From the NCBI GenBank assembly GCA_963921425.1, contig OY992840.1, positions 7,318,501 to 7,382,500 on the forward strand: a stretch of DNA of 64,000 nt, written 5' to 3'. The notes beneath the pieces were generated by a model. That model was not told the DNA's origin and made no database searches. It was given only the letters and a program-made list of their open reading frames with translations. This document shows, piece by piece, positions 52,448 through 64,000 of the stretch. Positions within the stretch are counted from its first letter, which is position 1. Each line of letters starts with the position of its first letter. The translations under genes were made by a program, and so were the position numbers. This DNA comes from Dryas octopetala. Lineage: Eukaryota > Streptophyta > Magnoliopsida > Rosales > Rosaceae.

Positions 52448-54085
52448 AGGACTTCTACTAAGATAATGGAGAGCTTTGTTGACTCTGTTGCTGGGCAATG
52501 GCCCAGTGTGGGCCCACTATTAAATTGCATTTATTATCGGTAGTCTAATAGACGGTCGATCAAAGAAAAAAATTAAAAAATAGAATTGGAAGGAAATAGC
52601 GTTCAATTGTTAAACTAGCCTAGTTAAGGAAGGATTTAATGGCCAAAAAAAAAAAAAAAAAGGGAAGGACTTCTACTAAGATAATGGAAAGCTTTGTTGA
52701 CTCTGTTGCTGGGCAATGGACCAAGGTGGGCCACTATTAAATTGGATTTATTATCGGTAGGGCTAATCAAGGAATAAAATTTTGGATTTCGAGGAAATAT
52801 CGATGAAAATTTTGATGAAAATTTCGACGGAAATTTCGAAGATTTTTAAATTTTGATAGAGATTAGACGAAAATGACATAAATTACTATCAAAATACGAA
52901 AATTTTAAATGAAACTTTACCATATGTTTATTTAACATATTATTTACTCAATTGATAAAAAATATTGAAGAAATCAAATTATATAGTAGGTTTCATGTGA
53001 TATAAGGTGAATATAATGCGCGCTGGAGCAAATACTGTTAAATAAAATTAGTATAATGAATAAACAAAATTAGTATATTCTTTATACTGTATAATTTAAT
53101 TATACACTAAAATCTAAACCTTACTACTCTATATATTGTATATACCCTAATACTCTTTATACTCTATAATCTATACATTAAACCCTATATACTCTATATT
53201 CTTTAAAATATTAGGTTTTAAGCCCTTTAGAATACTTTTAATTATTTTTTAATATAAAAATGTATTAAAGTTTAAGGTTTAAAATAACTAAACGAAATCT
53301 CAAACTTTTTTTTTCTTTCCAATTGCCCAAAGGCCCCAAACCCCCCCTCTTTTTTTTTTTTCTTTCCTTTTTTTTTTCCCCGTGCCTCTCTCTTCAGTCT
53401 TCTTTTTTTTTTTTTTTATCTTTCTTTTATTTTTTCCGGTGCCTCTCACCTAGCCAAGCTTTGTCTTCACTAAGTGTAACAATTCAAATTTTGGCTTATG
53501 GTAATTTTGTTACTTAAAGTTTTTCAAATTTGTTTTAAGGTTTGTTTAAAGGAATTAGAAATTTCTTTAAATTTATTTTAACTAACTTAGACCTTTGGTT
53601 GTGGTTCTAGAGGTTAGTTGTGTGGAAATGAATTTTAGAAAATGAAAATTCAAGAATTTGGCGATTATTATTTTTCATAAATTTTTTGAAAGAAATTAGA
53701 CTATTTTGAGGTTATAGAAAATTATTTCTCATCAATATGAGTCCGTAGAATTTTTCAGTGAATTATTTGGAGTCTTGGGCTATTTTTGGTGAATTTCTGA
53801 AGTTTGAGAAAATATGAAAATTTCGATAATTTCAATAAATTTCAGTAAATTTCGCCGAAATTTTGAAAATTTCGAAAATTTTAGCGAAATCTCCCTGAAA
53901 AATTATTAAACATGTGTTTCGATTTCAGCACTCTAAAAAATTGAAATTTTCGACAAAATTTCATTGAAAATTTCAAAATTTAATACCTTGGGTCTAATAA
54001 ACAGTCGATCAAATAAAAAATTAAAAGATAGAATTGGAAAGAATTAATGTTCAATTATTAGAATAGTCTAGTAATTAAAAGGGTA
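52448..54085. repeat. ~218-bp tandem duplication, second copy split by a hAT-like element
   Basis: AGGACTTCTACTAAGATAATGG starts the first copy at 52448 and the second at 52666. The second copy runs to 52767, is interrupted, and resumes at 53991 (GGTCTAATAAACAGTCGATC, matching TAGTCTAATAGACGGTCGATC at about 52540). It ends near 54085. Confidence 0.8.
52768..53990. mobile_element. Non-autonomous hAT-like DNA transposon
   Basis: 1,223 bp. The ends are CAAGGAATAAAATTTTGGA and, reverse-complemented, CAAGGTATTAAATTTTGAA. Flanking 8-mers GGGCTAAT and GGTCTAAT differ at one base, consistent with the 8-bp target duplications of hAT. The interior repeats AAATTTCG-type motifs and has T-rich runs near 53345-53430. 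There is no transposase frame. Confidence 0.65.
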
Positions 54086-56118
54086 ATAGAATTGTCTCGA
54101 CCCAAATTCAATTCCTCTTTCTCCTAATACAAAAAAATAAAAAATAAAAGAGTTTTATCTCAAAATATTTTATTAATATTAGTACATTCTTTGGAAAAGA
54201 AAAAAAAAAAAAAAAAGGTTTTTGTAATTACTTAATTTTAGTTTTAAAATTTTACGATGAATAAAATTTTACAGAAAATGTGAGGGGTCAGTAGACTCAG
54301 TACGTAGCTTTTCATGAATAAAGGCTATAGATTAAAGGAAATGGATGCTATTATACGGTTTATACCCGACAGAAAATCAGCAGTCCAAAATTGACTCTGT
54401 GCAACAGCAATGATTATACACACAGGCAATGTGATTTGTGCATTGGACAATGATGTCATACCGGCCAGCCCAATAGTTGGTATTTTGGAAATATGGTTCA
54501 CTTTTTTGTAGTTTTGATAACAGCCATGCAAATGCAATAAGAAGAAGAGCTAGAGAACAAGAGAAGAACAAAATGGCAAAGGTCGTGAAGTTGGTGACAG
54601 AATGGCATCTATGTCCCCTCCAACTCTAAATCTCCTACTACCTTCTTAGTAAGACGTATTTTCTTTTTTCTTTTTTTTTTTGGCCAAATAAGAGTTATTT
54701 TCTTTCTTTTGACTTTTGCCAACATGTGGTTATGAGTACGGCAGCTGTGCTGTTAGCCTGTTACTAATTGCGGGAGGCATATAATGCCATGGCAATCATA
54801 ATAGCACTTTGAATTAAATTATCCATGCTTGATCCATGCAAATGGGGAATTTTACTTTTTTTTCTCCTTTATTCTTTTATTCTTTTTCTGTCAATTTTGG
54901 AGTGTAGTTTCATAATTAGGATTGTTTATTTTTTTAGATCACTTTTTAAATATTATCTATATAAAAATTTATATAAATTTAAAATTATTTAGTTATCTAA
55001 CTGCTATCAAATAACTAGATGATCGATTTTTGTACAGTTAGATTCGTCATCTATTTATTTGAAAATAGTTAGGAGACTAAATGAATTTTCGATTTGGTCA
55101 TTTTTTACAGTAATCATTTTTAAATAATGCTCTATAAAATGAACGGTTCATGAGATTATACTGCATAATGAACATGAGATGAGAAAAGACACAAAGAGAA
55201 TACATAAAAGAATTAGCATTTCTCATAGGAAATTTTGGATCTGGTCCCTCAGTTTGATCATCTTTTGACAAAATTTGGTGGTATTTTTTATTTTTGACTG
55301 AACCCAATGGTGGAGCTACATTGAAGGCATTGGAGTTGCATGACCCCACTACCCTGGTTATTTCACTCGTACAGTTTTGGGTCTGACCTTATTATCTTTT
55401 TAGACAAAAATAAAATAAAAATTAGACCCTATTTTTTATGAACATCATAATATCATATTCTTATTTATATACTAGTATCTCGACACGCACTCATGCGTGT
55501 GAGTGTTTTGCTATTTCGCATATGCAAATTTATTTTTGAATTAATTTTTTTAGTAGATCTTTGATTTGTTTATTTATGTATTTTTTTTAAACAAATAAGA
55601 TGTACTTATATTAATTTTTTTTATTAAATCATGAATGAAAATGGGAAGAAAATTGAGTGATGATGAGCGATGAAGGCCGATTAACATTGATATTTTTCAT
55701 CTATTTTTTAAATATATCAACATTGATATTATATAAAGAACGTGAATTTATTTGGGGATAAATGTTCATTAACATTCATATGTATTTCCTCAACAAAAAA
55801 AAAAAAAAAAGATTCATATGTACTACATATTATCTTCCTTTATTTATGTTTATTGTCTTTTTAGACAGAAATTTGGTTCATGAACAACTAGTTATTGAAC
55901 GTGGTATATGTGTTTTTTTCTTAATTCTAAAATTCATTTTTCTTACACACAAAGTTAATTAGCTCAATAACACATTCTAGCTAGCTAATTGCACTCGGCT
56001 TATGGGATTTTTTTTCTTAAACTGAAGTTGGCTCAAGTTCAACTTCATGTGTTGTTGTTAGTTATTTACGAGTTTATCCCCTTCAAGAAAAATTTCTTCT
56101 CCATAACATTTTTATTAA
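53999..56118. other. Intergenic, no gene seen
   Basis: AT-rich. The part at 54520-54800 (AACAGCCATGCAAATGCAATAAG, GAGTACGGCAGCTGTG) weakly matches 26515-26690 of unit A. No coding region is supported. Confidence 0.45.
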
Positions 56119-56752
56119 GAAAAAATTTTAGCTAAAGGACCTCAATTATACCCCATGTCTCTATTCAGGACATGAATTTCACTTTGTGTCAACTGAAGAC
56201 TGAAATTTTCATTCTGTGTCAATTAAGGACATTTTTTTTTTCAATTTTATCTCAAATTTGGCCTGACGTTAGACCCATTAAACCTCCACCAAATTCAAAA
56301 AAATTATACTAGGTTAAAAGATATGCATCTCCTTTTTACAACCATATAAAGATCACTCAAACCGAACCTTTACAACTCCAGATAATCGACCTCAAACTAA
56401 GTTACCTAAAATTGTCCAATTTTTCAGATATTTTCTCAGAGATCCGATTAGACAGTTTCGGGTACCCTACTTTGGGGACGATTATCTGAAGTTGTAGATG
56501 TCCGATTTGATTGATCTTTATATGGTTGTAAATAGGAGATGCATAGCTTTAAACCCAATATAAGTTTGCTGAATTTGGTGGAGGTTTGATAGGTCCAATG
56601 TCGGGCCAAAATTGTGAAAAAAACTATAAAAAAAAATAGGGTCCTTAATTGACATAAAATGAAAGTTTCAGTCCTTAGTTGACACAAAGTGAAATTCATG
56701 TCCTGAATAGGGACATGGGGTATAGTTGGAGTCCTTTAACTAAAATTTTTCC
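56119..56752. mobile_element. Fold-back, Mutator-type MITE with ~280-bp inverted repeats
   Basis: 634 bp. The arms (about 56119-56400 and 56470-56752) are inverted repeats; for example TACCCCATGTCTCTATTCAG on the left pairs with CTGAATAGGGACATGGGGTA on the right. A 9-bp target duplication TTTTATTAA (56110-56118 and 56753-56761) fits the Mutator superfamily. There is no coding capacity, and its transcript would fold into a long hairpin. Confidence 0.85.
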
Positions 56753-57019
56753 TTTTATTAATTATGAACAATTTTGGAAGAACAAATGTTTCACCAAACT
56801 AGGAAAGTTCCCTTTATATATATATATAGATGAATGGTGTGTTACTTTAGTTTTTGTGTGTGCTTTTAGCTATTGGTTGTGTTGTGTTTGTTTCTATTGA
56901 TTAGTTTAATTGATTTTCATTTTCCATAGAGATTTCATGCATGCTTATTTTACGTCTCAAAAACAAATGAAGGCACAATATTGCACATATATTTTTGCTA
57001 ATCGTAGTTTGTTGACTCT

Positions 57020-57740
57020 CTCACAACCGTTATCAAGAGACTAAGATAAGCAAACACAGTAGCTAACAAATTATCTATTGGGTGATGTAGGACAAGACAT
57101 GGGTCAATTTATGTACAAAATGTTAAAGAAATTAAGGCGATTCAAAGTCAGAAAAAAAAAAGTCCAAAGTTGGGAAATTCTAGCTCAAGAAGGTTACGCA
57201 TTGCTGGAAAATATCGAAGTTTGTTTTTTTGGATATTTTGGGATGGCGTAACTCGGTGCAGAAGTGTCCGACGTCGCAAATCCAAGAAAGGCAAATTCTG
57301 ATTTTTGGAGGAAGGTGGTCCAGAGTCAGAATATGGTCAAATTATACATCAAATCGAAGGGAATTGTAAGACGACTGCAACATAAATTGGCATTTCAGGT
57401 CACATAAAGTCTTTTACTAGTCTAAAACTGTGTTTTAAGTTATTACCAAATTTTGTAATTTAATTTTCTATTTTCTTTTTGCCTTCCTAGTTAAGTTAGG
57501 GCTTGTGGGAACTATATAAGCCAACTTTAAGATTTTGTTTAGGAAGATTCAATATTATTATCAATAAAAATCTTTGAGATTTCTCTCAATCTCCTGGTGG
57601 ACTCTAGATTATCAATTTAGGGTTAACACTTGTTTTCCCACTCACGATCTCACTGCGTCGTCATTGGGTGATAGTGGGAAGGAGAAATTTGTTATTCTTA
57701 TCATGTTCCCATTTTAATTAATTCATGGCTACGCCACTAA
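57020..57740 (+). mobile_element. Possible solo-LTR or LTR fragment
   Basis: The composition resembles a long plant LTR. CTATATAAG (about 57514) is followed by AATAAAAATCTTTGAGATTTC, TCTCCTGGTGGACTC, and a downstream TTCATGGCTACGCCACTAA, as in LTR R/U5 regions. No partner LTR, target duplication or coding part is identified. This is a style-based guess. Confidence 0.25.
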
Positions 57741-59842
57741 CTGAACCCCAAAAATATCTTCCCCCCTACCACCTTGGCTTTTTCAATTCTATGTTGATTT
57801 TAGTTGTGAGTTGGTACATTTTTATTATGTCAATACATAAGTTATTACATGTTGAGTATGCAAATGCGTGGGTTACGTACATTTCAATTCTACCAATACA
57901 TGATATGGAAGATCTGATATGATCGATACATAAAAGTGGAGAATAGTGGAAGAGAGAGGGGAATAGTTTTTTTTTTTTGAGTAAAAATAAAAATAGATGA
58001 GGTTAGATGTTTGGATATGTGGTTAAGAAGAAAAGAGATGGTTTGGTTTCTTATTAAAGAACTTAAAAAATGCCATATGACTTTGTTTTATTTGGCCACC
58101 TCATTTTTTTGTCCAAGCATTCTTAACTCAAATTTCACATTCAGATAAGAGAACAAACTCAAATTTCACACATTTTTCTATTTTATTCTCCCTTCTATAT
58201 ATACTTCTTTTAAATTTTAAATACGCTGAGTGTAAACTAGATGAGAAAAACTTGTGTGTAAGCTAGTACGTGAAGAGATGATGTGAGAGTAAGACTGTAT
58301 ATATATCTCCATTATACCTAAGTTTTTCTCAAGTTATATATGTATAAATTGTAAGAGTAAAAACTTTTACGCTCATTATCTTATGTAATGGGTGTATACA
58401 TTTATTGTTTTTAACTCTCTAATCACAAAGAAATATTGTCATGTAACCGTAATACTATGTACCAGTGTGACCAATCTAATAAAATTATAACATATATACA
58501 ATCATTAGAATCTAAAGTCTTAAATTCTAAATTTATACTCATCATTCACTTATATCATAACATTTGAATTAGTAATACTACGTAGCAGTATTACTGTTAC
58601 TTCAAACAAAATCCCTTATCAACGTTAAAGAGATAAACACATGTCCCCTAAAGAGAAATAGACACATATCACAAAATTTGAGAGATAAACACATAAGTAA
58701 GTTTTTCACAAAACAGTAAACCACTTCAAAGAGGAGAAAAATCTTAAATGGGACAGCCACAACACGTCATAGATTTTTCAAGCAGTCAATACTTTCTTTT
58801 TAATCAGTACAGACAAAGTTAATTATCATATGCTTTTTTTTTTTTTTTTTTGCTGAAAAATCCTGCATTGGGTCATTATATATTGAACCAGAAAACAAGG
58901 AGAGAAAATATAGATGAGGGCATGGAATGATTGAGCTATGTCGGGAACATGGTCAGTAATAGTTGAACAAAACTTGATTGCATTGTAAAGCCAACCCAAC
59001 ATTATCTAAAATAAATTAACGGTTCTTTTATGTCTAGAATGGAGGCTTCCCGACCTTTCTAAAAAGGAAGACGATATGTTTTTTTTATGTCGTTATTAAT
59101 TTAGAGTCTCACAATCCTTAAAACTACATAATAAAAAATAAGGAGTTGATTTTAAAAAATTTTAGGACAAATTTACATTCGATCAACATCGGGTGTTTGA
59201 ATACCCCTCACAAGGGCATCTGAATAAAAAAAAAAAAAATCGTGCAAGTACATGCACATAAACTAAAAAAAAAAATTCTTCTAAACTATATAACACACCA
59301 TCACACACCCAAATAAGTTATAATAATCCAAATAATTTTTTTTTAATTGTCCTTTTTTAAAACTGTAATTATAATTGCATAATAAAAAATAAAATGTTTG
59401 AGGGTTTGAATGACGGAAGTTGAAAAGGAAGAGTATTTTTGTCTTTCAAAATTATGAAACGAATTCTTTATCCTTTTGAGTATTTTAGAATGTTGTCAAA
59501 TTAATTCTTTTTTCTTTTTTATGTGAAGGAGGAGGAGAATATGCATTTGAATATGCCAATTCAACCTCAAGATGTTCTTGCTTGTAAATATTGGGTTATT
59601 CCTACCTTTTCCTCTTTATTAATAATCATAATTCATGAGTATAAACATTATTAAATTTTTGGTAATTAAGAAATTAATAAATCAATAAATGATGAATTAG
59701 TCTATTTTGGAGGCCTCCATAATAAAATAACTCACTTAGTGTTAGATGTTAAAAAATTACACATAATAGTTTTAGAATTTTTAGAAACCCACGCTATAAA
59801 CATCTACTTCGTTTTTACTGTTTTGCTTCGTGTTTTGGCGGT
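57741..59842. other. Intergenic, no gene seen
   Basis: AT-rich. 58775-59100 weakly matches 27190-27600 of unit A, marking the upstream limit of unit C. No conserved frame. Confidence 0.45.
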
Positions 59843-60130
59843 GTTTGTTTTGTAATCTGCATGGTATTAGGATATGCATGGTAGTGTATGTTTTGAAATT
59901 TATAGGTAGTGTTGGTTTCAGTCCCTTAGGCCGTTAGGCGAGCACTAAGTGACAAACCAATTACATATTTAAATCTGTATGGTAATATCTATTTTGGAAT
60001 CTGCATCGTAGTGTTTGTTTCTGCCTCTTAGGCGAGCGCTAAGTGAAAAACTAGGTATATATCTAAATATGTATGGTAGTGTCTGTTTTGGAACATGTAT
60101 GGTAGTATCTGTTTTGGCCCCTTGGGCAAG
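59843..60130. repeat. ~94-bp minisatellite, about three units
   Basis: TTAGGCGAGC-like cores at 59934, 60028 and 60122 (TTGGGCAAGC) are spaced exactly 94 bp apart. They sit within units that also share ATGGTAGTNTNTGTTTTGGAA wording. No coding role is apparent. Confidence 0.75.
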
Positions 60131-62880
60131 CACTCGGCTCAATAAAAGTTTTTCAATTAATAAAGTGGTAAACATTGTTTTGACTGATCAATACTAATGA
60201 AATTAATTATCTTTTTTGGCAAATTAGTTTTAGATTAGATACTCCAATTTTTTTCTTGCCTAGTATTCCAGCGATCAACATGATGCTTAAGCGAGATTTG
60301 AAGCCCAAAAAATACCTCTTTGCCATTCTCGAACCACCTCCATTTTCAAGTTATTCACTTTACACAAATTCGTCGTTTCCAAAAGGTTAAGAGCCATGCG
60401 CACCGCATCAAAATATTAAATAATAAAAAACACTCCATCATCTATTTGACAGCAACCTTGATTTTGAGGCCATCTTTTACTTTTTGCACCCTTCAAGCCT
60501 ACAAACAAAGAGAGAGCTAGGTGTCACTGGCACTGCATGCAGCTGTGCCTCACTTAAGTACAAGTGGTGCATGTACGTTGTCACATGTTTATCTTATGCT
60601 AGTTATTTCAATTCAAATACCTCAACTCTCTCGAATTAGTTGGAAGTCGATTCAATACAAACCTAATATCAGGTTGGGTCGATCCGTGATTTAAAAAGAA
60701 AAAAAAGTATGGTTGAATCGAGCCTTCATTTGGACTATAGATCTATTTACACTCCTAGATGTATAATATTGGTTTGAAAAATTCACATCTAAGAATTAAT
60801 TAAGACTCTTATAAGATTGCTCTCGAGTCACGATCGAGTTTGTTTGTGCTGTAATTGTTGAATGCCAATATATAATATGATGTCAAAGTGCAGTATTCAC
60901 ACACCTTTTCATTCATTAATGTCAAGGATTGCAGTGTGGACTGTGGAGGTTGATATGAAATATATTATAGTATGGGAGTACGTCCCAGTCAAGCTGTCAA
61001 AAAAATTAGACTCTTTGTAGACTACAAGAAACTCGTGGCAACAAAATGCACTATAATATGATGAAGTCACAATCCACCGACCAAAACGAAAGGAATATCT
61101 CATTAAGACAAGAGCAAAACCCCATTGAATTGTACGTACGTCACTCTCAAATTTAATTCAAGGAAGTAGTGGAAGTCGATCATTGCAATCACTGAGCTTC
61201 TTTTCTTGTTTGTTTTTTTATGGACCACATGCGCGCACTATATACATTGTGGGAATATATAGAAGCTACAGCTCGATTGGGCACTAATTAACTGTGTGTC
61301 TCTAAGATGATGGAAAGCAACAGGAGTGAGCATTGGAACGATTTGTGACGGGTCAAGACTTTGTTGTTTGGTTTGCAAAGTTTATTCCATTATCTGTACA
61401 CTGAGGTTTTGTTGAGGCTCAAAATTGAGCTCAAACAGTCAAGCATGCATGGCTCGGATAAGACATGAGATGAAAGGTGTTTAAATATCAATCTGCTTGG
61501 ACAAGTTGAGGAAAAGAAACGCCGCAAATATCTTGCAAAATAGAGAAAGAGAACTTTTCGCTGACATCACACTTTGCTTCACAAAATCATATGCTTGAGC
61601 CTCAAAATTGTACGATGAGGTGTTTATCAAGTTGCATGATCGAGAAGCAAAGAATTAGAAAAAAAAGAAAAAGGGGGGGGGGGCCATAAATATTGGCATT
61701 TCAGTAGATTCACACTTGTGTCACAAAATTGTGCAAGACATATAGAAATTAGGACAGAATTAATTATACAAATGTGATATCGGTGAAAGATTCATGAATG
61801 CATGCTTAAGTTAGTAGAATATGTTATGAAAATAAACTGACTTTTAAAAGAGAATGGCTCCAAGAATATAGTAAAATCATAATTCAAAACTATCATTACA
61901 AAATCGTTCTACTTTTGACCAAAAGAAAAAGGTTTGACTAGTACCTTAGACAAATTTATAATATACTAATGTCATAACTTGAAAGTATATTATGCACAGA
62001 TAAAGAGAAGAAAACACATGAAACCAATACTAATATTATTAATTATAAAAACTTTTATATTAAAATATTTTAAGGTGAGTTTTCTATTACAATATTTGGT
62101 AAATATGTTGCCTCTTATTTAAGGTATTTCTATTGCGTAATAAAAAGGGCTTCTTTTTCTTTTGGAAATATCGATGATTAGCATGGGCAAAAGCTTGTAG
62201 TAGTTACAAAAGTGGAACCTACAAGCAGAAAAGGGCGAAGAATTGACCTCTTGTTGTGTTGTGGGAATGTGGGTGTGGGTGTGGGTGTAGAGATAAGTGT
62301 TCTTACCACCAGAGTTATGAACCTTACATCTGAATGGATATACTTAGGATTTTAAAATTGAGATGAGACATTATTCTATTCATCAACAACAGATATGCAT
62401 CCCACAAAAAAGAGAGAGTGTTACTACACCACGTGGTCATTGACAAGTGACGACTGACGACCCAATACATTATTGAAAGAAAAAAGAAAGAACAAAGACC
62501 TAAGGCAGTAGTATAATTTTAGTTCAATTTCTGTGCTCATGGGCCAACCTAACACAATGTTGACTCAAATAGACACGGGGTTGGGCCAGCACAGTCAGAA
62601 CATATATGCTTTTATATGTATACATATAAAAGTGTTAATTTATTTTATATGTCCTTAATCAGTTTATCTGGAACTTCGAATTTATTTATCCTTAATAAAA
62701 AGAACAAATAAAAGTAAAAATTGAAGGAAAGAGTGGCTACCATTGCACTTGGGTCCGAGAGGAAAGAACAGAAAGTATGCAGATGAGATTAGGTAAAATA
62801 AATCAAAACCAATAGAACAACACATCATTGCAACTGCCAGAATGTCTAAACTCTCAAGTGACTCCGTTCATAAAACTATT
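60131..62880. other. Intergenic, no gene seen
   Basis: No supported gene. Small features are a G-run at 61674-61683 and a short GGGTGT repeat near 62270-62290. The final few hundred bases may be downstream of the partial gene on the - strand. Confidence 0.45.
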
Positions 62881-63125
62881 CATTCACTCTATGAGAAACC
62901 CCAACTAGCAGTACAATTTACACACACCAACTGGTAATACATTTAAAGAGAAGACAGCTTCCGTGGTGAATAAGTAAAGCTCCTGAAAAAAGAAAGTGTT
63001 GTACACAGACTCAACAAAAAGGGAAAGACCATCCTCTGGAAGCTTTAAGTTGTAATACCATGGTCCAAAAGCGGCCTTCAGAAGCCAAACCGAGGTTAAA
63101 TTTTGGCTAAATCTACATCTTTTTA

Positions 63126-63330
63126 TCACATGATGCTGCAGCGGCTCCTTTCTTCTTGCGGCTGACTTGGAACTTGCTGGGACCTGTGCGACTCGGATGG
63201 GTTGTATGAAAACTCAGCTGTATCAAGCCCATACTGGTTTATATGTGCAATGTACCAAGTCACCAGATAAAACAGAGCACAAGCATTAGAACTATAAGCT
63301 ATCGAAAAGATTGTAGCAAAAAATAAGATG
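63126..63330 (-). CDS. Possible 3' exon(s) of an unrecognised gene with a C-terminal CaaX-like end
   Basis: On the - strand, a frame ends YGLDTAEFSYNPSESHRSQ then QVPSQPQEERSRCSIM and TGA (63126-63128). CSIM fits a prenylation (CaaX) box. The tail is polar, unlike the hydrophobic, intron-like translation just upstream. A likely acceptor is AAACCAG before TATGGGC, giving a last exon 63233-63126, but YLVTWYIAHINQ in the same frame could also be coding. A second coding-looking piece (YNVGNNCGPTWFLTW) lies at about 63425-63465 in another frame with a GT donor after it. I do not recognise the family; the 5' exons would lie beyond the window or be unrecognised. Confidence 0.35.
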
Positions 63331-63469
63331 AATATAAATTTTTCAATAGGAAAAATAAAATGAATATAAATGATAAATGGCATTAATCCAATCCAAAATA
63401 AGATGGTCACTACCAAGTCAAAAACCAGGTGGGACCACAATTATTTCCTACATTATATATCTGCACCAG

Positions 63470-64000
63470 GCAGCAGCCACCAAAAGCACACCTGTTATAT
63501 GGTAATTAGCAAGCCAAAACTTGCTTTATATATAGCAGAGTACACACATTTGAATAGAGAAAAAAAAGAAAAAGGGAATTTGTTTAAGCAATTAGGCATT
63601 CAAAATTTAGACTGATCATCTGGGGTAAGATCTAGATTGTAATTATCATATATAAATAAAGCCAGGAATCATCACATGGACCTTTTGGTAAATGTAATGC
63701 CACGGGAGCAAATACTGTACTAAGTGATTGCTTGTGCAATTAATGAGATTTGCTAACTGAATTAAACTTCAAGATACTTGATGAAAATCAAAGCAAGTGA
63801 AGCAGAGTATATTTTTTGGTGGGGGAAGAGTTAAATGTGTTAAAATTATAGTATTGGAACAATCAGCAAGAGTCTAAAGCAAACATGCTAGTATTGTCTT
63901 AAGACTACCTTCACAATGGCCATATTGCTATACAACACCGCAAGACTACTAACCAAAAAAAAAAAAATTCAACAATGTCACACCTTTTCCCTCATGCGTG
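63470..64000. other. No gene resolved; possibly introns of the gene above
   Basis: AT-rich. There is no frame I can link confidently to the 3' exon. If the gene is real, this is intronic. Confidence 0.35.

Larger units (their letters stand above)
43261..59120. repeat. Tandem unit C of the 5-phosphatase triplication
   Basis: Starts at TGCAACTACTCCTACCTAA, as in unit A. Its far upstream part is stretched by a TRIM (51533-51896), a local tandem repeat, a hAT-like element (52768-53990) and a MULE-type element (56119-56752). The match to unit A resumes near 54520-54800 and again near 58860-59100. The upstream limit is approximate. Confidence 0.7.

Noticed and set aside
57725..57922. 65-codon frame starting MATPLTEPQK
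   Set aside because: It lies in LTR-like sequence with no homology I recognise and no splice or codon evidence.

Overview
The window is nuclear DNA from a flowering plant, most likely a core eudicot. It has AT-rich intergenic sequence, short GT-AG introns, a CYP76 P450, a class III peroxidase with the classic four-exon layout, CVP2-type inositol 5-phosphatases, Ty1-copia elements with initiator-Met-tRNA primer sites, a TRIM, MITEs and a SINE relic. The species cannot be named from sequence alone.

Layout. (1) 0.5-2.4 kb: a two-exon CYP76-family P450 on the + strand. It is broken by one frameshift that coincides with a perfect 21-bp inverted repeat. (2) 3.95-13.95 kb: two diverged copies of a ~2-kb block. 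Between them lie a degenerate peroxidase exon 2, a MITE, a 3' fragment of a SKP1-like gene, and a young copia element inserted into that fragment. (3) 13.98-16.58 kb: an intact peroxidase-20-like gene on the - strand (332 aa). (4) 16.8-59.1 kb: a tandem triplication of a unit that carries a type I inositol polyphosphate 5-phosphatase gene of the CVP2/CVL1 kind, all on the - strand. I could assemble all three genes from ten exons each without a frameshift or premature stop (628, 621 and 637 aa). (5) Copy-specific insertions decorate the units: copia element 2 nested in a MITE below copy B, a complete TRIM above copy C, a probable hAT and a MULE-type fold-back element further upstream, and a large GGT/GGC array between copies A and B. 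(6) 52-63 kb is essentially gene-free. The last kb holds the possible 3' end of an unrecognised gene on the - strand that would end in a CaaX-like tetrapeptide.

Functionally, the three phosphatases would act in phosphoinositide and inositol-phosphate turnover, and the peroxidase in the cell wall or apoplast. The P450 is probably dead. The clearest unusual signals are the hairpin-plus-frameshift in the P450, the triplication of a normally low-copy phosphatase, and two copia elements whose LTR pairs are almost identical although their coding regions already carry several stops. That pattern suggests they moved using proteins supplied by other copies. All exon boundaries were read by eye from GT-AG sites, reading frame and remembered family conservation; no alignment program or database was used.
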